Positions 15,266 to 18,322 of a DNA stretch of 18,322 nt are shown piece after piece (the stretch's first letter is position 1; each line of letters starts with the position of its first letter). The notes under the pieces are model-generated. The model saw only the letters and a list, made by a program, of their open reading frames with translations. It ran no database searches and was not told the DNA's origin. Where the stretch lies: contig CAVFNZ010000042.1 of NCBI GenBank assembly GCA_963624095.1, forward strand, positions 1-18,322. The letters run 5' to 3'. The position numbers were made by a program, and so were the translations under genes. The stretch comes from Phocaeicola_A sp963624095 (GTDB lineage Bacteria > Bacteroidota > Bacteroidia > Bacteroidales > Bacteroidaceae).

Positions 15266-15273
15266 CAAAGATA
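15266..15273 (-). promoter_or_regulatory. Promoter -7 element of the ATPase gene
   Basis: Minus-strand TATCTTTG is a full TAnnTTTG match and touches the palindrome at 15231-15265. A clear TTTG -33 element at the usual distance is missing; only a weak GTTTC-like stretch is present. Confidence 0.6.
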
Positions 15274-15340
15274 ATGCTTTTGTTCGAGAAACAGTCTCTT
15301 TTCTCAGAAGTCTTCAGACCTCCCTGCCCTTCTTACGGAA

Positions 15341-16912
15341 TCAGAATCCGTTGAAGAAGACGTAGAGACCTATCATCACGACAATCAGCAAAGCCCACAG
15401 CACAACCACGGAGGTGGCAGGCTTCTGCAACGGGATACTCTTCATCTGGTCGCCCTCGGTGTCCTGCTTGCCCAGCAGGCTGACAATGACCATGCCGAGA
15501 CTGATGGCAACGAAGAGGATGAACGAGAGCATCATGAAGTGAGGCCACACGTCGTACTTCTCTTGCGGGAAGACGAAGAGGTAGAGAATGCCCACGCCGA
15601 TACTGAAGATGGTACCCGCCGTGAGGGCGAGGTTGGCGGCAGCCGTGGTAGTACGCTTCCAGAACACGCCGAAGACAAAGACGGCGGCCATAGGCGGAGC
15701 GATGAAACCCAGCACGGACTGGAAGATGTTGAAGAGGTTGAGTCCCTTGATGCTGTCGATGGCAATGGTAATGACCACAGAGATGACGGCACCTATCACG
15801 GTGACAAGCTGACCGGTTCGGATAATCTCCTTGTTGCTGGCGTTGGGTTTATACTTCTTCAGATAGATGTCCATGGTGAACACCGTACTGAGTGCGTTGA
15901 GGGCCGAACCGATGGTGCTGACCAAGGCTGCGGTGAGCACCGCCAACACCAACCCTACCATTCCTATAGGGAAGAGGTTGGTGACCATGGTCATGTACGC
16001 CTCGTCGGGGTTGGACAGCGTAGGATACAACGCCAGACAGAGGATGCCGGGGAGGATGTACAAAGGCACATCCAGAATCTTGAGCCAGCCGGTGAAGTTG
16101 GCTCCCAGCTGTCCTTGCTTCAGACTCTTGGCGGCCAGCACGGGTTGCACCATCGACTGGTCGGTACACCAGAACCAAACGCCCATGACAGGATAGCCCA
16201 GTATGATGGGCAACCAAGGGAAGTCCACGTCGCTGTTGGGACGGAACAGGTTCCAGTAATCCTTAGGCACATTGGCCACCAACCCCTCTACGCCACCTAC
16301 CTTATAGAGGCCGACAATGACCAGTGTGGCGGACACGAAGATGAGCAGCAACATCTGGAACACGTTGGTATAGGCCACCGCCTTCAGTCCACCCGCCATG
16401 GTGAAGAAGGCGGAGATGAGGAGCAGGATGAGAGCCGACTGCCACATGGGGATGTCGAAAATCTGACGGATGAGGATACCGCCCGCAAACAGGGTCAGTG
16501 CCAACCACGAGATGAGGATGGTGACGATGGTGTACCACGCCAGGATGTTACGGGTTGACTGTCCAAAGCGGTGTCCCATGAATTCGGGCAACGTGGTCAC
16601 TCTGGAGCCTAAGTAGCGCGGAGCAAAGACGAACGCCAACAAGAAGATGAACACGAAGGCGTACCAGGCGTAGTTGCCCGACACGATGCCGGTGGTGAAT
16701 CCCGCACTGGCACTGGCAATCAGCATGGATGGCCCTACGTTGGTGCCCCACATGGAAAAACCGATGTGGTGCCACTTGAGCGAGTTTTCCGCCATAAACA
16801 GGCTGCTTCCCTTCTTGCGTTTCATGCTGGCCCAGATGCCAATGCCCATCAGGATAACGAAGTAGGTCAGGAGGATGCCCCAGTCCAGTGAATCTAATGA
16901 AATGTTTTGCAT
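15341..16912 (-). CDS. Sodium/solute symporter, SSS family, SGLT-like
   Basis: This 523-aa inner-membrane protein has about 13-14 hydrophobic segments across its whole length, as expected of the LeuT-fold SSS family (about 500-550 aa). The motif around residues 245-270, Trp-Phe-Trp-Cys-Thr-Asp-Gln-Ser-Met-Val-Gln-Pro-Val-Leu-Ala-Ala-Lys, is the signature of the sodium/glucose cotransporter branch, whose substrates include sugars and inositols. The early Gly-Thr-Asn-Val-Gly-Pro-Ser-Met segment and a conserved Ser-Thr-Ile-Gly-Ser-Ala-Leu-Asn (Na+ site region) are intact. It lies 100 bases after the corrinoid protein gene in the same direction, so it likely imports the compound whose methyl group the upstream proteins process, or a related sugar. 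The actual substrate cannot be read from the sequence. Confidence 0.93.
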   Translation of the reverse strand: MQNISLDSLDWGILLTYFVILMGIGIWASMKRKKGSSLFMAENSLKWHHIGFSMWGTNVGPSMLIASASAGFTTGIVSGNYAWYAFVFIFLLAFVFAPRYLGSRVTTLPEFMGHRFGQSTRNILAWYTIVTILISWLALTLFAGGILIRQIFDIPMWQSALILLLISAFFTMAGGLKAVAYTNVFQMLLLIFVSATLVIVGLYKVGGVEGLVANVPKDYWNLFRPNSDVDFPWLPIILGYPVMGVWFWCTDQSMVQPVLAAKSLKQGQLGANFTGWLKILDVPLYILPGILCLALYPTLSNPDEAYMTMVTNLFPIGMVGLVLAVLTAALVSTIGSALNALSTVFTMDIYLKKYKPNASNKEIIRTGQLVTVIGAVISVVITIAIDSIKGLNLFNIFQSVLGFIAPPMAAVFVFGVFWKRTTTAAANLALTAGTIFSIGVGILYLFVFPQEKYDVWPHFMMLSFILFVAISLGMVIVSLLGKQDTEGDQMKSIPLQKPATSVVVLWALLIVVMIGLYVFFNGF

Positions 16913-16947
16913 GTTGTTGTATTGATTTAAGGTTAAAATTCAAAAGA

Positions 16948-16998
16948 GGGTTCACCGCACCCACAGGGTCCTGTTGGAGAAGCGGATGTGGTGAACCC
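16948..16998 (-). other. Intergenic hairpin between corrinoid-protein and symporter genes
   Basis: Minus-strand arms GGGTTCACC and GGTGAACCC (9 bp, perfect) enclose a 33-base loop that itself has an ACAGGACCCTGT-like inverted repeat. The sequence after it is only mildly T-rich (TCTTTTGAATTTT). It could be a partial terminator that lowers symporter expression, or an mRNA-processing/stabilising structure. Confidence 0.6.
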
Positions 16999-17012
16999 GA
17001 AAGATTCGGAAA

Positions 17013-17651
17013 TCAGTGCTGGCCTATAAGCTGCTTGGCCACCGTCACAGCGGAATTGGCGTTGTCGCTGTAGCCGTCCGCACCTATCTCGGTAGCGAAA
17101 CCCTGGCTAACGGGCGCACCTCCCACCATCACCTTCACCTGGTCGCGGATGCCGGCCTCTTCGAGAGCCTTGATGACTTCGGGCATATAGGTCATGGTGG
17201 TAGTGAGCAGCGCGCTCATGCAGAGGATATCCGCATGATTGTCTTTCACCGCTTCCACGAATTTGTCGGCCGACACGTCGATGCCGACATTGATGACTTC
17301 AAAGCCGCAACCTTCCAACATGGAAGCCACCAGGTTCTTGCCGATGTCGTGGAGGTCGCCTTTGACAGTGCCTATCACCACCTTGCCCAGTGTCACCGAA
17401 GCGTTGCCCTGAAGCAATGGTTTCAGCAGTTCCAAAGCACCCTTCATGGCACGGCCCGCCATCAACAGCTGCGGGACAAACGCCTTTCCGTCTTGGAAAC
17501 GCTGTCCCACCTCACCCATGGCTTTCACCATATAGTCATTGATGATTACCTGCGGCTCCGTGCCTTCGGCCACGGCCTCTTTGGTCACTTCCACGGCGGG
17601 CTCCAGTTTGCCCGCCACAATCGCGTCATACAGTTTACTTAACTCTGCCAT
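17013..17651 (-). CDS. Corrinoid (cobalamin-binding) methyltransferase protein, MtaC/MtbC/MttC type
   Basis: This 212-aa protein has a four-helix N-terminal 'cap' domain (about 1-85) and a Rossmann-like B12-binding domain (about 88-212). The signature Gly-Asp-Leu-His-Asp-Ile-Gly-Lys-Asn places the cobalt-ligating histidine at His-101. Later motifs, Ser-Ala-Leu-Leu-Thr-Thr-Thr and Gly-Gly-Ala-Pro-Val, line the nucleotide-tail pocket. Length and architecture match the stand-alone corrinoid proteins of methanol, methylamine and glycine-betaine methyltransferase systems. It carries a methyl group between a substrate-specific methyltransferase and a second acceptor. It starts 42 bases after a URO-D family gene, the usual partner. 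The methyl donor is unknown. Confidence 0.93.
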   Translation of the reverse strand: MAELSKLYDAIVAGKLEPAVEVTKEAVAEGTEPQVIINDYMVKAMGEVGQRFQDGKAFVPQLLMAGRAMKGALELLKPLLQGNASVTLGKVVIGTVKGDLHDIGKNLVASMLEGCGFEVINVGIDVSADKFVEAVKDNHADILCMSALLTTTMTYMPEVIKALEEAGIRDQVKVMVGGAPVSQGFATEIGADGYSDNANSAVTVAKQLIGQH

Positions 17652-17693
17652 AGTTATTTTTGCTTGTAATAGTATGTATATATGTATCTATTT

Positions 17694-18322
17694 TCATCTG
17701 TATTTCTCCACGATACGCAACGCCTGTTCCACCTCGCCCTCGTTATGGAAATCCATGCTGAGCAGCAAGCCGTCAGCTCCCACATTGTCGAGCAGAGGTT
17801 CCAGTTCGGGCAATGTTATCCAGTTGGCCTGCACCGACTTGCCCCCTGCGAGGATGCGCTTGTAGAGGTCGTACCACTTGGGGTCTCCACCTTGCGGCTC
17901 GCCCACACCGGGTGTCCACTGGATGGCGTTGAGTTCGTCAATCTCCAGCAATGCGTCGAGGTGGCGGATGGCTCCCACGCCATCGAGGTGATAGAGCGTG
18001 TAGTCAATCTTTTGGCATTGTTCGCGGATGTAGGGCTGCACGAACCGGCGGTAGTCCTCTTCACTTATCATGATGGAGATGTCGCTTTGCAGCTTGCTCA
18101 CCGTCCCCGGTCCCCAGATGGAGAAGTAGCAGAAGGCCATGCCGTCGTCTTCACGGATGATGTCATGGAGTTCGTTGAACACGCGGAAGTAGATTTCGTT
18201 AACCTGCTTCAACTGGCGGTCCAGTTTGTCAGGGTCCATCATCGTGTCCATCAACACATTGTCCGTTCCGTGGATGGCCGCCAAGACATCGAGTCCCTCC
18301 ATCAGGTCGGGCATACCTACAT
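17694..18322 (-). CDS. Uroporphyrinogen-decarboxylase family protein, probable corrinoid methyltransferase (N-terminus outside window)
   Basis: The frame is open through the right edge (the codons before Met at 18314 read Val-Gly), so this is the last 208 residues of a longer protein. Segments Trp-Gly-Pro-Gly, Ile-Ser-Glu-Glu-Asp-Tyr-Arg-Arg-Phe-Val-Gln-Pro-Tyr, His-Leu-Asp-Gly and the terminal Glu-Gln-Ala-Leu-Arg-Ile-Val-Glu-Lys-Tyr fit the URO-D/MtaA-like TIM barrel. In MtaA/MtbA enzymes zinc is held by His-x-Cys plus a late Cys; here the equivalent place seems to be His-Leu-Asp (Tyr-His-Leu-Asp-Gly), so zinc binding may differ. It is the first visible gene of the operon with the corrinoid protein and symporter. 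Likely role: methyl transfer to or from the corrinoid protein rather than haem synthesis. Confidence 0.87.
   Translation of the reverse strand, partial: VGMPDLMEGLDVLAAIHGTDNVLMDTMMDPDKLDRQLKQVNEIYFRVFNELHDIIREDDGMAFCYFSIWGPGTVSKLQSDISIMISEEDYRRFVQPYIREQCQKIDYTLYHLDGVGAIRHLDALLEIDELNAIQWTPGVGEPQGGDPKWYDLYKRILAGGKSVQANWITLPELEPLLDNVGADGLLLSMDFHNEGEVEQALRIVEKYR

Noticed and set aside
15539..16558. 339-codon plus-strand open frame opposite the symporter
   Set aside because: It is a charged, repetitive shadow of the codon pattern of the membrane protein on the other strand, with no start signals.

Overview
The window looks like chromosomal DNA of a gut Bacteroidales bacterium (Bacteroides, Phocaeicola or a close relative). 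The evidence is Bacteroides-type promoters (TTTG about 19-20 bases before TAnnTTTG) ahead of several genes, a DUF5112/DUF5113-like giant sensor kinase, a Rpn/PD-(D/E)XK family protein, and a secreted pectinesterase-like protein. Every gene I can support lies on the minus strand, so transcription runs from high to low coordinates.

Region 1 (1-3072) is the most unusual part. It is a compact, AT-rich operon for a ribosomally made, post-translationally modified peptide of the 'CXXX repeat' class. In transcription order it holds an 82-aa protein of unknown function, a 69-aa CXXX-repeat modification-system protein, a 154-aa precursor with a twin-arginine-like leader and 25 cysteines in a strict every-fourth-residue register, a radical SAM/SPASM maturase, and a second SPASM-like maturase without a radical SAM motif that runs off the window. 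Three junctions are overlapping or nearly so, and the second maturase has a perfect Shine-Dalgarno. A promoter sits just upstream, directly behind a terminator.

Region 2 (3062-3691) has no convincing gene. It holds a possible short non-coding transcription unit (promoter about 3391-3420, terminator 3062-3100) and the terminator of the next gene. Region 3 (3692-4681) is a lone Rpn family nuclease/transposase-like gene with its own promoter and terminator.

Region 4 (4746-13756) is a tightly packed five-gene operon. It encodes a secreted pectinesterase-like beta-helix protein, a very large membrane sensor with two histidine-kinase modules in one chain, its response regulator, a small membrane protein resembling half of an AbgT transporter, and a CobC-like histidine phosphatase. 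A polysaccharide esterase, its probable sensor pair and a possible cobalamin-pathway enzyme therefore appear to be co-transcribed.

Region 5 (13757-15273) has an intergenic stretch with four 22-bp tandem repeats, then an isolated AAA-type ATPase. A near-perfect 35-bp palindrome sits on that gene's predicted promoter/start site.

Region 6 (15341-18322) is an operon for corrinoid-dependent methyl transfer: the 3' part of a uroporphyrinogen-decarboxylase-family protein, a B12-binding corrinoid protein, and an SGLT-like sodium/solute symporter that probably imports the substrate. Regions 4 and 6 both touch cobalamin and methyl-group chemistry. A link to methanol released by pectin de-esterification is attractive but is inference only.
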